Below are positions 1 to 6,719 of a DNA stretch of 20,526 nt, in pieces; position 1 is the stretch's first letter, and the number at the start of each line of letters is the position of its first letter. The stretch lies in the IMG/VR virus record IMGVR_UViG_3300034198_023591, positions 1 through 20,526 of that record. One strand, written 5' to 3'. The notes below the pieces were generated by a model. It saw only the letters and a program-made list of their open reading frames with translations, did not search any database and was not told the DNA's origin. Position numbers and translations under genes: made by a program. The stretch comes from a virus.

Positions 1-48
1 ATTCATCAGCCTCATTACTATAAAGGAATGTTCGATATAATGAACTAA
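1..48 (+). CDS. C-terminal end of an upstream gene (partial)
   Basis: Frame 1 is open from the left edge to a TAA at 46-48 and gives a 15-residue tail, IHQPHYYKGMFDIMN. Only 3 bp separate this stop from the next ATG, which fits the packing of the rest of the window. The piece is too short to assign a function. It is called because no other reading explains these bases and because the next gene has no leader of its own, so the first transcription unit probably enters from the left. Confidence 0.4.
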   Translation: MHQPHYYKGMFDIMN

Positions 49-51
49 ATT

Positions 52-459
52 ATGAAATCTAATCAATGGTATAGTATTAATGATATAGATTTATTTGTGG
101 AGTCATCTAGAGTGTTAGTGTATAGTGCATTTGGTCAAAATCAATCAGAATTGGATGGTATAAATATTAATATAGAAGCTTTAGATGATGAGGCTAAAAG
201 AGAGTTAGATAGATGCTTATCTCAACGAGAATGTATGGTTATCGTAAAGGATTTTCTCGTACCATCTAAAAACGGTAAAACATATAAGATATCAGAAAAA
301 AAATATAAGGCATTTATAGACTCACTAAATGCAAGATTAGTGAGTAATATGTTACATAGATTATCTCATGATGGCTTATTGGAGAGTGCATTTGATGAGG
401 AGTCAAATGACTTTGTTTTTTGGGTAAAAGAAAATGAAAACAAAAAAGAAAATAGTTAA
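52..459 (+). CDS. Hypothetical protein, possible winged-helix C-terminus
   Basis: This 135-residue protein is not recognised. It is mixed alpha/beta, acidic and soluble, with no signal peptide or membrane segment. Residues about 85-125 (around ARLVSNMLHRLSHDGLLES, then a short aromatic beta stretch FVFWV) read like the recognition helix and wing of a winged helix, but that is only an impression. The last 26 bp overlap the next gene, which encodes a zinc-ribbon/RuvA-like protein and then RuvB, so it may belong to a DNA-processing group. No strong ribosome binding site precedes the ATG, so translation may be coupled to the gene ending at 48. Confidence 0.75.
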   Translation: MKSNQWYSINDIDLFVESSRVLVYSAFGQNQSELDGININIEALDDEAKRELDRCLSQRECMVIVKDFLVPSKNGKTYKISEKKYKAFIDSLNARLVSNMLHRLSHDGLLESAFDEESNDFVFWVKENENKKENS

Positions 460-880
460 GAATATTAAGCCCAAAAGCTATGATATTAATTATGAGTATA
501 TATGTCCATTATGTGGATGTAATCATTGGTTAACAAATATCGAAACTAAGACAAAGGGATTTAGGGTAGCTTGTGACTGCGGAGCAATACTATTTCCTAA
601 AGTGGTAAAAAAAATCAAAATTATATATAAGACTACTAATGTAGAGAGAGTAAAAAAGACAGCAAAAGAGACTGAGACTACAACAAAATCACCAGATATT
701 GTTTTGGAAAAGTCTATTGCAAATAGTGCTTGTGATACATTGGAAAAATATGGTTTTGAAAGATCAGAAGCTTTATCTCTAGTAGAGAAAGCATTTGCTC
801 AAATTCAACTAAATGATAGCGTAAGTTTAATTAAAAAAGCCTTGGAACTATTGGGAGCTGAAAAATGCGAAACTCATTGA
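434..880 (+). CDS. Zinc-ribbon protein with RuvA domain III-like C-terminus
   Basis: This 148-residue protein has two parts. Residues 24-49 carry CPLC and, 19 residues after its second Cys, CDC, a compact four-Cys zinc-ribbon pattern; a further Cys and a His (29 and 31) sit nearby. A lysine- and threonine-rich linker (about 56-90) follows. Residues about 93-141 then read as a small three-helix domain of the RuvA C-terminal type: the L-x-x-(Y)GF-x-R-x-EA signature and the ending LIKKALELLG match the pattern of RuvA domain III. In bacteria that domain is the part of RuvA that contacts and stimulates RuvB. The gene overlaps the downstream RuvB gene by 16 bp, so they are probably translationally coupled. 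The RuvA tetramer-forming, junction-binding domains I and II are absent. It is probably a RuvB partner that reaches DNA or another protein through the zinc ribbon. Confidence 0.8.
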   Translation: MKTKKKIVKNIKPKSYDINYEYICPLCGCNHWLTNIETKTKGFRVACDCGAILFPKVVKKIKIIYKTTNVERVKKTAKETETTTKSPDIVLEKSIANSACDTLEKYGFERSEALSLVEKAFAQIQLNDSVSLIKKALELLGAEKCETH

Positions 881-1761
881 GACCTACAAAGTTTGAAGAT
901 ATTATTGGACAAGCAGATGTTGTCAAAAGACTGAAGATTCTTACTCATAGTTGTAAAAATTCAGAACAAGTTATTCCACATCTTTTAATTGACGGACCTC
1001 CTGGCCTTGGTAAAACCACAATTGCTGGAGCTATTGCATCTGAGATGGATGTTAATCTGTATACAGTTAATGCTGCTAATATCAGAAGCCCAAAGAATAT
1101 TCTCCCATATCTAATGGGTATCGCACCAAGGTCGGTTTTGTTTATTGACGAGATTCACAGACTGCCTAAATTGGTGGAAGAATTTTTATATCCAGTAATG
1201 GAAGACTATAAGCTAGATATTGTTATTGAAAATAAACCTGAATCTATAGAATTACCAGTATTTACTGTTATCGGAGCAACTACTAGTGGTGGAAGCTTAA
1301 GCCAGCCGTTTTATGATAGATTTGTTATTAAGGAGCATCTGTCTTTTTATAATCCCGATGAATTAGCTAAACTGGCAGGATCGAACGCTAAAAAGCTTGG
1401 ACTAATGATAAGCGATGAGTGTCTTTTGGAAATCTCAAAAAGAAGCAAAGGAACTCCAAGAATCTTAAATGCTAGGCTACAGTGGTATAAAAGTTATTTG
1501 GATATGTACCCCGAAGAAACTAATATAGATACGATCTTTGAAAGTCAGGGTATCGATTCAAATGGTTTTGATTGTAATGATAAAAAGTACATAAATATTC
1601 TAAAGAAGAATATAGGCAATCCACTAGGACTAAAAAGTTTATCTGCAATGTGTGGTATTGCTATGGAAACAATAGAGAATAGTATAGAGCCATACATGAT
1701 CAGAATGGGATATATATCAAGAACACAAAAGGGCCGAGTAATATCGGATAAAAACATATGA
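865..1761 (+). CDS. ruvB: RuvB-type AAA+ Holliday junction branch-migration ATPase
   Basis: At 298 residues this is somewhat shorter than bacterial RuvB (about 330-340). The match runs end to end: RPTKFEDIIGQ at the N-terminus, Walker A GPPGLGKT (44-51), Walker B LFIDEIH (92-98) and sensor 1 GATT (137-140). The arginine-finger region is PFYDRF (148-153), with sensor 2 GTPRIL (196-201). The C-terminal winged helix shows GNPLGL and EPYMIRMGYISRTQKGRV (about 251-292). The sequence between Walker B and sensor 1 keeps the DYKLDI...LPVFTVIGATT form of the RuvB hairpin that contacts RuvA. One difference is Tyr150 where bacterial RuvB usually has Arg just before the DR pair. It presumably forms a ring motor for branch migration or replication-linked recombination in the phage. 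The preceding gene supplies a RuvA domain III-like partner. Confidence 0.93.
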   Translation: MRNSLRPTKFEDIIGQADVVKRLKILTHSCKNSEQVIPHLLIDGPPGLGKTTIAGAIASEMDVNLYTVNAANIRSPKNILPYLMGIAPRSVLFIDEIHRLPKLVEEFLYPVMEDYKLDIVIENKPESIELPVFTVIGATTSGGSLSQPFYDRFVIKEHLSFYNPDELAKLAGSNAKKLGLMISDECLLEISKRSKGTPRILNARLQWYKSYLDMYPEETNIDTIFESQGIDSNGFDCNDKKYINILKKNIGNPLGLKSLSAMCGIAMETIENSIEPYMIRMGYISRTQKGRVISDKNI

Positions 1762-2510
1762 GTCAATTAATCAAAGATAAGCATATTGCGCTAATCTCCC
1801 ATACAAAAACTTTACAGACAGACGAGAATGTTAATATGCTATTTTCCTCTCTAAAAGGAGACTTTAAAAGAGACTGGTTTGTAAAACACGCATATTTTTG
1901 CTTGCCATTAGTAATGGGAAATCAACATGGATTTATTCTTAAAAGCATACATGATATAGAGGTCACATGGAATGGAGGAGAAAACCCATCAGATGTTGTT
2001 ATCAACTATATTGATAAAGACTATCATGATAAAAATATTGGCTTACAATCTATAAAAAGTCACTTCGGCATGGGCACAATTACTATTCAAAATACATTCT
2101 CCCTAAGGACACCATCCGGGATTAATCTAATGACAATTAATCCACCCAATTTGTATATTGATGGGCTTTATCACATGACTGCCGTTATAGAAACAGATAA
2201 TCTAAGAAGAGATTTTACTTTTAATTTAAGACTAACGAGACCAAACTATACTGTTAAAATTAAAAAAGGAGATATTATTGGTTGCGTAATACCATACCCT
2301 AGGCACTTTATAGACGACTTTCAAATTATTAATGGTGATAAGATTTTATCAGAGGAGCAGTTGGAAACAGAGCGTAGATGCGCTATGGAATTTGGTAAAG
2401 AAAGAAGTGAAATAGATAAAGATAAGAAATATGGTAATGGTAGAAGATATTTTAATGGCGAGGATGTTTACGGCAATAAGTTTGAGGATCATCAGACATC
2501 ATTAGAATAA
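1758..2510 (+). CDS. DUF6065-like protein of unknown function
   Basis: This 250-residue protein resembles the DUF6065 family by its pattern. Residues 48-59 (CLPLVMGNQHGF) are followed by an EVTWNGG block (68-74), a SHFGMGTIT block (101-109) and a TPSGINLMTINPPN block (118-131). After these come V-x-ETD (143-147) and the C-terminal FNLRLTRPNYTVKIKKGD (155-172) with IPYPR. The fold is expected to be mostly beta. From about residue 195 onward it is highly charged and ends in a low-complexity tail (GNGRRYFNGEDVYGN). It starts in an ATGA overlap with ruvB and is followed 1 bp later by a glycosyltransferase-like gene. Family members elsewhere have no established activity. A role in glycan or hydroxylation chemistry is suggested only by the neighbours. 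Confidence 0.75.
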   Translation: MSQLIKDKHIALISHTKTLQTDENVNMLFSSLKGDFKRDWFVKHAYFCLPLVMGNQHGFILKSIHDIEVTWNGGENPSDVVINYIDKDYHDKNIGLQSIKSHFGMGTITIQNTFSLRTPSGINLMTINPPNLYIDGLYHMTAVIETDNLRRDFTFNLRLTRPNYTVKIKKGDIIGCVIPYPRHFIDDFQIINGDKILSEEQLETERRCAMEFGKERSEIDKDKKYGNGRRYFNGEDVYGNKFEDHQTSLE

Positions 2511-2511
2511 C

Positions 2512-3327
2512 ATGAAAGTAGCCCTATGTTTATCTGGACAGTCTAGGACTTTTAGACAATGTTTATATAGTCATAAATTACAGATAATAGATAAGTTTAA
2601 TCCAGATATTTTTATTCATTCTTGGTCTTTTAAAGGAGACTCAAGATTATTTTCTAGTCATGATCATAGATTTAAAGTAAACGACTATAGAAAATATATT
2701 AATTATGATCGTAATGTTATTCCGGCTACAAAGCTGGTACAAGCCTATTGTCCTAAGCAAATATCAATAGAATACCCTGATGTTGATTATTTTATTAATC
2801 AGGTGAAGCGATCTGACAGATACACTACTCATGGCTTTAATAAGCTATTTGATAGTCATGACAAATATAGATGGTTCAATTGCTTAATGATGTATTATAG
2901 TATATACGCAAGCAATAAACTCAAGAAAGATTATGAACAACGGCATAATTTTTTATATGATATAGTCATTAGATGTCGCATGGATTTATTTTTTTCTTAT
3001 ATATCTTTTGATGAAACATTAAAAAATGTTAAGAATAACACAATCTATCTTGCTCCAAATGAAAATATGGATATCATTTTTAATAAAGGAATGAAAGAAC
3101 AATTACTCAAGCATGGAGCTAAATTTATGCCAAATGACCAATTTGCTTACGGCAACTCTGGGGCTATGGATTATTATTCATCGGTATATGAGTATTTTAT
3201 GCGGGATATTGATTGTTATGCTCATCACGGGGAGGGAGCTTTAACAGATCATTTATGGAATAAAAATGTTTCTATATATAAAACAATCAAAACTAATCCT
3301 AAAATTAAAATGAAAATTCAGAGATGA
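2512..3327 (+). CDS. Putative glycosyltransferase (MKxALCLSGQ/RxDL type)
   Basis: This 271-residue soluble protein opens with MKVALCLSGQSRTFRQCL, then PDIFIHSW (31-38). This opening is typical of a set of poorly characterised glycosyltransferase-like proteins in capsule clusters and large viruses. The centre has FNCLMMYYSIYASNKLKK (122-139), then VIRCRMDL (152-159), where the RxD probably takes the place of the GT-A DxD motif, and NDQFAYGNS (208-216). The family normally handles nucleotide-sugar-dependent transfer, but donor and acceptor cannot be read. It begins 1 bp after the DUF6065-like gene and ends in an ATGA overlap with a nucleotidyltransferase-like gene. The protein encoded at 17333 has the same layout with FRPDL at the matching place. 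Confidence 0.72.
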   Translation: MKVALCLSGQSRTFRQCLYSHKLQIIDKFNPDIFIHSWSFKGDSRLFSSHDHRFKVNDYRKYINYDRNVIPATKLVQAYCPKQISIEYPDVDYFINQVKRSDRYTTHGFNKLFDSHDKYRWFNCLMMYYSIYASNKLKKDYEQRHNFLYDIVIRCRMDLFFSYISFDETLKNVKNNTIYLAPNENMDIIFNKGMKEQLLKHGAKFMPNDQFAYGNSGAMDYYSSVYEYFMRDIDCYAHHGEGALTDHLWNKNVSIYKTIKTNPKIKMKIQR

Positions 3328-3869
3328 GTATTATTCATAAATATATAACTATTGGTGGTCACGGCACTAGGCTGAAAAATATATCTTTGGCAGAAAAGCA
3401 GAACCTATATTTTTGGAATAAAAGAATAATAGACCATATATATGATATTTTTCCAGATGCTAAAGTAATAGGTCTTAAAAAAACAAATAGCAGAAGAGAA
3501 ACCCTGCAACAAATTAATGACAGATATAATGTTCTAATTATAGATTGCGATATAATACCATTAAATATTGATCTAAAAGACATAGACATAAACAAAAATA
3601 ATGTATACGCTTTTGTATCTGCTAAAAATAAGTATGGTTCGATTATAATCGAAAATAATAGCGTCATTGCTGCCAGCGAGTATAATAATCTATCTAAAGT
3701 AAAATGCAGCGGGGTTTATTTTTGTAAAGACTTAGAGTTGGTAATTCAAAATATGTCTGATCCCAATAGTATTATTTCTGGTATGACAGGAGCCAATGTT
3801 ATTATGGAAGATACATTTAAAAGGTTAGGCGATATAGAAGATTATTATGAGGCAATAGGACTATGTTGA
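3324..3869 (+). CDS. Sugar-phosphate/phosphocholine-type nucleotidyltransferase-like protein
   Basis: This 181-residue protein has the signature of the NTP_transferase fold. ITIGGHGTRL (9-18) corresponds to the NTP-binding GGxGTRL loop and is followed by KQNLYFWNKRIIDHI in the KP-x-x-(L/I)-x-(V/F)-x-(G/N)-(K/R)-x-(I/L)-(I/L) position. VLIIDCDIIP (70-79) is the metal-binding strand, and CSGVYFCKDLELV (128-140) matches the conserved GVY block of sugar nucleotidyltransferases. At 181 residues it is shorter than full sugar nucleotidyltransferases (about 230-290), lacking long insertions or a C-terminal domain. It overlaps the next gene by 7 bp. That gene encodes a HAD/kinase fusion, so the two could activate the same small molecule (phosphorylate, then attach a nucleotide), as LicA and LicC do for choline. 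The substrate is not determinable here. Confidence 0.78.
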   Translation: MSIIHKYITIGGHGTRLKNISLAEKQNLYFWNKRIIDHIYDIFPDAKVIGLKKTNSRRETLQQINDRYNVLIIDCDIIPLNIDLKDIDINKNNVYAFVSAKNKYGSIIIENNSVIAASEYNNLSKVKCSGVYFCKDLELVIQNMSDPNSIISGMTGANVIMEDTFKRLGDIEDYYEAIGLC

Positions 3870-4813
3870 CCGTATCTGTGGATTTTGATGGAACATTAGC
3901 TTTAGGAAATAAAAGCCATATTACTTTAAGTGAACCAAATTACGCTTTAATAAAACGTCTTAGAGAACTAAAAAATACAATAGATGTTTATATAAAGATA
4001 GTAACCGCTCGTGGAGCTAAAAATAATCTTTCTACAGAGGAGAAGGTTCATAAATATAAAAAATTAATAGAAGAATTTTGTATATTATATAATATACCAT
4101 ATGATGAAATATCCTTTAATAAGGAGTATGCTGATCTATACATAGATGATATGACAATAGACCAGAACTCTGAGTTTTCTCCTCTTAAAAGTATTTTTAC
4201 ATCTAATAATTTAATATTTACTAAACATAGCGTTATTAAAAAAAGCAAAACGTCTTTATTTGAAAAAGAGTGGTTTGACATAGCCTGTAATTTTTTTAAT
4301 ACTCCAAAGGTTTTATTTTGTAATGATGAAACAATTATTACTGAAAAAATTCAAGAAACATCTAGAGCGGACGTTGATCAATGTATCGACCTATTGCAAA
4401 AATTTAAACAACTAAGTATCAAAAATTTTAATTATCAAACTTATGTGAATAACATTCAACTAAGTACGCACTCATCAAAAAAAGTCTCACTAATAATAGA
4501 TAAGATAAGTAAAAAAATATTAGAGCCAACATTTTTCCATGGTGATTTTTATAAACAAAATATTATAGTGAATAATAATAATTTATTTTTAATAGATCCG
4601 AATTATAAATATATTTTTGGAAATTATATAACAGATGCTGCTAAATTATATTTTTCTTTAATTGCATTTGATAAAAACATAAATGAAGCAAATAAGCTTG
4701 TTGAAGTTTTTGGAGAGGATATAATATACTATTCGGTAGCAGAGGGGCTTAGAGTTTGTAAATATATTCCTAACTATATTAGTATCGTAAATAATATTGC
4801 TGAGATGGTATAA
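3863..4813 (+). CDS. HAD phosphatase fused to an aminoglycoside/choline kinase-like domain
   Basis: This 316-residue protein has two catalytic-looking halves. Residues 1-100 form a small HAD domain: VDFDGTL (6-12, with the nucleophile and general-acid aspartates), IVTARG (46-51), then FNKEYADLYIDD (85-96) giving the motif III Lys and motif IV Asp pair. Residues about 120-316 resemble the C-lobe of the APH/choline kinase fold. FFHGDFYKQNIIV (224-236) is the catalytic loop, FLIDPNY (242-248) the metal-binding Asp, and YITDAAKLYFSL (255-266) the helix that usually follows. The kinase N-lobe is short and no clear glycine-rich loop is seen, so ATP binding may be atypical. It overlaps the preceding nucleotidyltransferase-like gene by 7 bp, and its stop shares one base with the next start (TAATG). 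Probable role: preparing a phosphorylated precursor for the glycan pathway. Confidence 0.8.
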   Translation: MLTVSVDFDGTLALGNKSHITLSEPNYALIKRLRELKNTIDVYIKIVTARGAKNNLSTEEKVHKYKKLIEEFCILYNIPYDEISFNKEYADLYIDDMTIDQNSEFSPLKSIFTSNNLIFTKHSVIKKSKTSLFEKEWFDIACNFFNTPKVLFCNDETIITEKIQETSRADVDQCIDLLQKFKQLSIKNFNYQTYVNNIQLSTHSSKKVSLIIDKISKKILEPTFFHGDFYKQNIIVNNNNLFLIDPNYKYIFGNYITDAAKLYFSLIAFDKNINEANKLVEVFGEDIIYYSVAEGLRVCKYIPNYISIVNNIAEMV

Positions 4814-5373
4814 TGACATTCCCAAAAATTTTCCAGAATATATTAGATGAAACTAATATTAATGATATTATTAACTATTTAAACAATAATATCGAAGATT
4901 TTGGATCTTTAAAAAAAGACGATTATTGGAGTGGCAGAACATTGTTTTACAACTCTATTAAAGATGATACTGTCAAAAATTTGATATTAGAAAATATTAA
5001 ATTTGGAATTTCTAATATATCTAAAGATACTGACAAGCCATTGTATTGTGAACATCTTAGCATAGCAAGATGGCCTGTCGGTTATGATCTTAAGCCACAT
5101 GCTGATGCAGAAAATCCTCCTGGTTGCTCTGATCATCCATATCCTTGGAGGCACTTTGCCTGTATTACTTTTTTAAATAATGATTTTGATGGTGGGCTAC
5201 TTTATTTTCCTAATCAAAAATTAGAAATCCAACCAAAAGCTGGATATACAATAGTTTTTCCTGGTACTTTAGAATACTTGCATGGGGTCACTAAAATCAC
5301 CAGAGGAAATAGGTATACAATAGCATCATTCTTTACATATGATGCTACCAAATCTTATATCCATCTATCATAA
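4813..5373 (+). CDS. 2-oxoglutarate/Fe(II)-dependent oxygenase, prolyl hydroxylase-like
   Basis: This 186-residue protein has the double-stranded beta-helix oxygenase signature. The iron ligands would be His96 and Asp98 in LKPHADAE (93-100) and His157 in EYLHGVT (154-160), with Arg167 in RGNRYTIASFF, ten residues later, placed to bind 2-oxoglutarate. The stretch ACITFLNNDFDGGLLYF (116-132) and KAGYTIVFPG (142-151) are characteristic of the P4Hc subgroup. It should be soluble, coupling decarboxylation of 2-oxoglutarate to hydroxylation. The target may be a protein side chain (a proline-containing repeat such as that encoded at 20280 is one possibility) or a small molecule. It is the last gene of the first unit; a 49 bp gap with a hairpin and a promoter-like motif follows. 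Confidence 0.9.
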   Translation: MTFPKIFQNILDETNINDIINYLNNNIEDFGSLKKDDYWSGRTLFYNSIKDDTVKNLILENIKFGISNISKDTDKPLYCEHLSIARWPVGYDLKPHADAENPPGCSDHPYPWRHFACITFLNNDFDGGLLYFPNQKLEIQPKAGYTIVFPGTLEYLHGVTKITRGNRYTIASFFTYDATKSYIHLS

Positions 5374-5376
5374 ATA

Positions 5377-5391
5377 GGTGTATTTATATTA
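5377..5391 (+). promoter_or_regulatory. GGTGTA-type promoter-like motif, copy 1
   Basis: The sequence GGTGTATTTATATTA lies just after the oxygenase stop and 46 bp upstream of the membrane-protein start. Its first 12 bases are identical to the copy at 7937, and two close relatives lie divergently at 20150-20164 (minus) and 20185-20199 (plus). Orientation agrees with the downstream gene in each case. It does not match a consensus sigma-70 -35/-10 pair, so a phage-specific promoter is the likely reading. Confidence 0.55.
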
Positions 5392-5421
5392 TACTTTTAA
5401 AAATAAGGTATAATATAGATA
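5381..5421 (+). promoter_or_regulatory. AT-only hairpin upstream of the membrane-protein start
   Basis: A perfect 10 bp inverted repeat (TATATTATAC at 5385-5394, GTATAATATA at 5408-5417) can be extended with mostly A-T pairs on both sides. The stem ends one base before the ATG at 5423 and includes the only Shine-Dalgarno-like bases (AAGG at 5405-5408). It could mask or present the start site of the small membrane protein, or act as a weak terminator for the upstream unit. No U-run follows, which argues against a classic intrinsic terminator. Confidence 0.4.
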
Positions 5422-5422
5422 T

Positions 5423-5716
5423 ATGATAGAACCAGCACTAATAACATTTTTAGCTATCATGCTCCTTATAGCAGGCATGATGGTACAGAAATATTTGATT
5501 GGATCAACGACTGATCCCAATATTCCCAAAAGTTTTATTAAGTCTAAATCTAATAATAATTTAACTTCTGATATTATATTAGATGAAACTAAAGTAGTTT
5601 TAAAAATCGATACAAGCAATCTTGAAAAGAAAACAGAAGTAGTTGGACAAACAATTATCACTAATAATGATACAGCCGGTGCGATTAATAAACTTAAAAA
5701 TATGAAGGGTAAATAA
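5423..5716 (+). CDS. Small single-pass membrane protein next to actin-like gene
   Basis: This 97-residue protein is not recognised by family. Residues about 4-22 (PALITFLAIMLLIAGMMV) form one strong hydrophobic helix. The remaining 75 residues are polar and lysine-rich, with Asn/Thr/Ser stretches and no cysteines. The basic segment right after the helix (KSFIKSKS) suggests the tail faces the cytoplasm. No clear ribosome binding site is seen; the start sits against a hairpin. The actin-like gene begins 1 bp after the stop, so the pair is probably co-translated. The simplest inference is a membrane anchor or regulator for the filament, but a holin-like or host-takeover role is possible. Confidence 0.75.
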   Translation: MIEPALITFLAIMLLIAGMMVQKYLIGSTTDPNIPKSFIKSKSNNNLTSDIILDETKVVLKIDTSNLEKKTEVVGQTIITNNDTAGAINKLKNMKGK

Positions 5717-5717
5717 T

Positions 5718-6719
5718 ATGAGTAAAGGATTAGATGTTGGTACAAGTTTTATAGTCATGTCATCCTATAAAGGGGATAATATCATATTTAAAGATTTTAG
5801 AGATGCTTTTTATACAATAAAGCCGTCCACACCAATAGCAAACAAGATGATAGAAAAAGGACTGTCTGGGAAGATCTTTGTTAAAGATGTAGATGGATCA
5901 TTTATCATATTAGGAAAAGACGCAATAGAGAAGGCGGTTGAGCGTAATGATACTGCTCGTAGGCCAATGTATCGTGGTGTTGTTTCTGTAAAAGAAAAAC
6001 AGGCCAAAAGAGTATTAGCATATATTATTCAAGAAGTTGTGGGCAAATCTTCTGAAGAAAATGAAAAAATAGTTTTTTGTGTACCAGCACAACCAATAGA
6101 CCAAGAAGATGATGATTTTGATGTAGGCTACCACGAAGATGTCGTTAAGACAATATTATCAGAAATTGGTTATGATGCTAGATCAATTAATGAAGCAGAA
6201 GCTTTATGCTATGCTGAATTAACAGATAATGATTATACTGGTATAGGTATCAGCTGTGGTGCTGGTATGACCAATGTTTGCGTTATGCTCAATGGGGAGC
6301 CTACGGTTGTATTTAGTACAACCAAGTCTGGTGACTGGGTTGATCATATGAGCGCTATAGCGACCGGAGAGCCAGACAGTGTAGTTCAGGTAGAGAAGGA
6401 GGCGGGTGGTTTTAAAATAGGAGAACCAAACGAAAATCCAGTATTGAGTGCAGTATCATCATACTATGAAAGACTTATAGAATATACAGCTAAACAATTA
6501 TCTTTAGCTCTTACTAATCATAAGTCTTTACCTAAATTTAAACACCCAATACAAATTGTTGTAGCTGGAGGAACATCTCAAGCAGATGGGTATATTGATA
6601 AATTAAAAGATAAACTTTTAGAGTCTCAATTTCCTTTACAGATTGAAGTAGTCAGGCATTCTCAAGACCCCTTACACGCTGTTGCAAAAGGATGTTTGAT
6701 AGCAGCAAGTATATTATGA
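5718..6719 (+). CDS. Actin-like ATPase (MreB/ParM superfamily)
   Basis: This 333-residue protein is of typical size for MreB/ParM. The phosphate-1 loop is GLDVGTS (4-10). ARRPMYRGVVSVKEKQAKRV (80-99) and IVFCVPAQP (118-126) match the MreB-like RPMxxGVI...ICVP order. INEAEALCYAEL (157-168) is the connect segment. The phosphate-2 loop is GIGISCGAGMTNVCVML (175-191). SGDWVDHMSAIA (204-215) corresponds to the GGDxFDxxI helix, and IQIVVAGGTSQADGY (278-292) is the adenosine motif. Phosphate-2 normally reads D-x-G-x-G-T-T; here the aspartate position is Ser179 (ISCGAGMT), so catalysis may be altered. It presumably polymerises to position or segregate phage DNA or to organise the membrane. It overlaps the HNH gene by 4 bp (ATGA). 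Confidence 0.87.
   Translation: MSKGLDVGTSFIVMSSYKGDNIIFKDFRDAFYTIKPSTPIANKMIEKGLSGKIFVKDVDGSFIILGKDAIEKAVERNDTARRPMYRGVVSVKEKQAKRVLAYIIQEVVGKSSEENEKIVFCVPAQPIDQEDDDFDVGYHEDVVKTILSEIGYDARSINEAEALCYAELTDNDYTGIGISCGAGMTNVCVMLNGEPTVVFSTTKSGDWVDHMSAIATGEPDSVVQVEKEAGGFKIGEPNENPVLSAVSSYYERLIEYTAKQLSLALTNHKSLPKFKHPIQIVVAGGTSQADGYIDKLKDKLLESQFPLQIEVVRHSQDPLHAVAKGCLIAASIL

Noticed and set aside
865-1761. Reading the AAA+ protein as a clamp-loader subunit
   Set aside because: The C-terminal winged helix with GNPLGL and EPYMIRMGYISRT, and the LPVFTVIGATT hairpin region, are specific to RuvB.
5381-5388. TATTTATA as a T4-type late promoter (TATAAATA) on the minus strand
   Set aside because: The minus strand has no gene downstream of it here, and the same bases form part of a longer GGTGTATTTATA motif that faces plus-strand genes.
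5409-5414. TATAAT as a sigma-70 -10 box before the membrane-protein gene
   Set aside because: There is no matching -35 element at the right distance, and transcription would start almost at the ATG. The hexamer is the right arm of a hairpin.
6692-6715. Upstream ATG at 6692 for the HNH gene
   Set aside because: It lies inside the actin-like gene and adds only eight residues of non-family sequence; ATG at 6716 gives an ATGA junction and the natural N-terminus.
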